DNA of 5,154 nucleotides from JBBKWG01 sp037968835. GTDB lineage: Bacteria > Pseudomonadota > Alphaproteobacteria > Rhodobacterales > Rhodobacteraceae. Below are positions 5,011 to 5,154 of the stretch, in pieces; position 1 is the first letter of the stretch; each line of letters begins with the position of its first letter. The position numbers were made by a program, and so were the translations under genes. Location of the stretch: the NCBI GenBank assembly GCA_037968835.1, contig JBBKWG010000249.1:1-5154 (forward strand), read 5' to 3'. The notes below the pieces were generated by a model. That model was given only the letters and a program-made list of their open reading frames with translations. It had not been told where the DNA came from and searched no databases.

Positions 5011-5154
5011 TCACTCGTCGGATGGGTTCGTGTCGTCGTCTAGCAGAATCCGCTCGGCATCGCCCTGCAGGTCCTCGTATTGACCGTTCCGCAATGACCA
5101 GAGAAACGCCGCCAAACCCAATCCGGCAAGGAAAAGCGAAATCGGGATGAGGAC
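5011..5154 (-). CDS. ccoS: cbb3-type cytochrome oxidase assembly protein CcoS (3' part)
   Basis: The last 47 codons and TGA stop of a small protein whose start lies beyond the right edge. What can be read is a hydrophobic membrane segment (VLIPISLFLAGLGLAAFLW, residues 1-19 of the visible part), followed by the CcoS hallmark SLRNGQYEDLQGDAERILLDDD and a short acidic tail. CcoS is a single-span inner-membrane protein of about 50-60 residues needed to load cofactors into the cbb3 terminal oxidase used at low oxygen, so only a few N-terminal residues should be missing. It is usually the last gene after ccoG, ccoH and ccoI; those would lie to the right on the same strand, outside the window. This gene ties the right flank to the respiratory core genome, unlike the four catabolic-type genes next to it. 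Confidence 0.88.
   Translation of the reverse strand, partial: VLIPISLFLAGLGLAAFLWSLRNGQYEDLQGDAERILLDDDTNPSDE

Noticed and set aside
1..5154. CRISPR arrays, insertion sequences, toxin-antitoxin or defence genes
   Set aside because: No regularly spaced repeats, transposase or toxin/defence motifs were seen on either strand.

Overview
The window looks like a stretch of chromosome from an alphaproteobacterium. The reasons are the style of the truncated CcoS protein at the right edge, a perfect FNR/FixK-type box beside it, moderately high GC with many NNC/NNG codons, GTG starts behind AGGAG ribosome sites, and enzyme subfamilies that I associate mainly with Alpha- and Betaproteobacteria. The order cannot be fixed from this sequence; Sphingomonadales and Rhodobacterales are both possible.

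From left to right: a complete tRNA-Glu(UUC) on the + strand with a possible promoter at the very left edge. Then a pair of minus-strand genes (reading right to left): a metallo-beta-lactamase-fold hydrolase of the 'N-acyl homoserine lactonase' family, followed by a thiamine-diphosphate enzyme of the acetolactate synthase/benzoylformate decarboxylase superfamily. A 138-bp divergent control region follows. Then a plus-strand pair overlapping by ATGA: an isocitrate/isopropylmalate dehydrogenase family protein and a Gfo/Idh/MocA oxidoreductase. At the right edge is the 3' part of ccoS (cbb3 cytochrome oxidase assembly) on the minus strand.

The four central genes form one divergent metabolic cassette. 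Both ends run outwards and meet the 3' ends of housekeeping genes (tRNA-Glu on the left, ccoS on the right). The enzymes could form a short catabolic route: the Gfo/Idh enzyme oxidises a sugar-like or cyclic alcohol, the hydrolase opens a lactone or similar ester, the beta-decarboxylating dehydrogenase makes a 2-oxoacid, and the ThDP enzyme cleaves or condenses it. This is inference. No transporter or regulator lies in the window to name the substrate.

The most interesting points are the following. A perfect TTGAT-N4-ATCAA box is stranded in the 18-bp gap between two converging genes, probably a relic of what used to follow ccoS and a marker of the cassette's insertion edge. In the dehydrogenase, Phe stands where the family's catalytic Tyr is expected. 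The four-enzyme combination is itself unusual, and its pathway is not one I can name.
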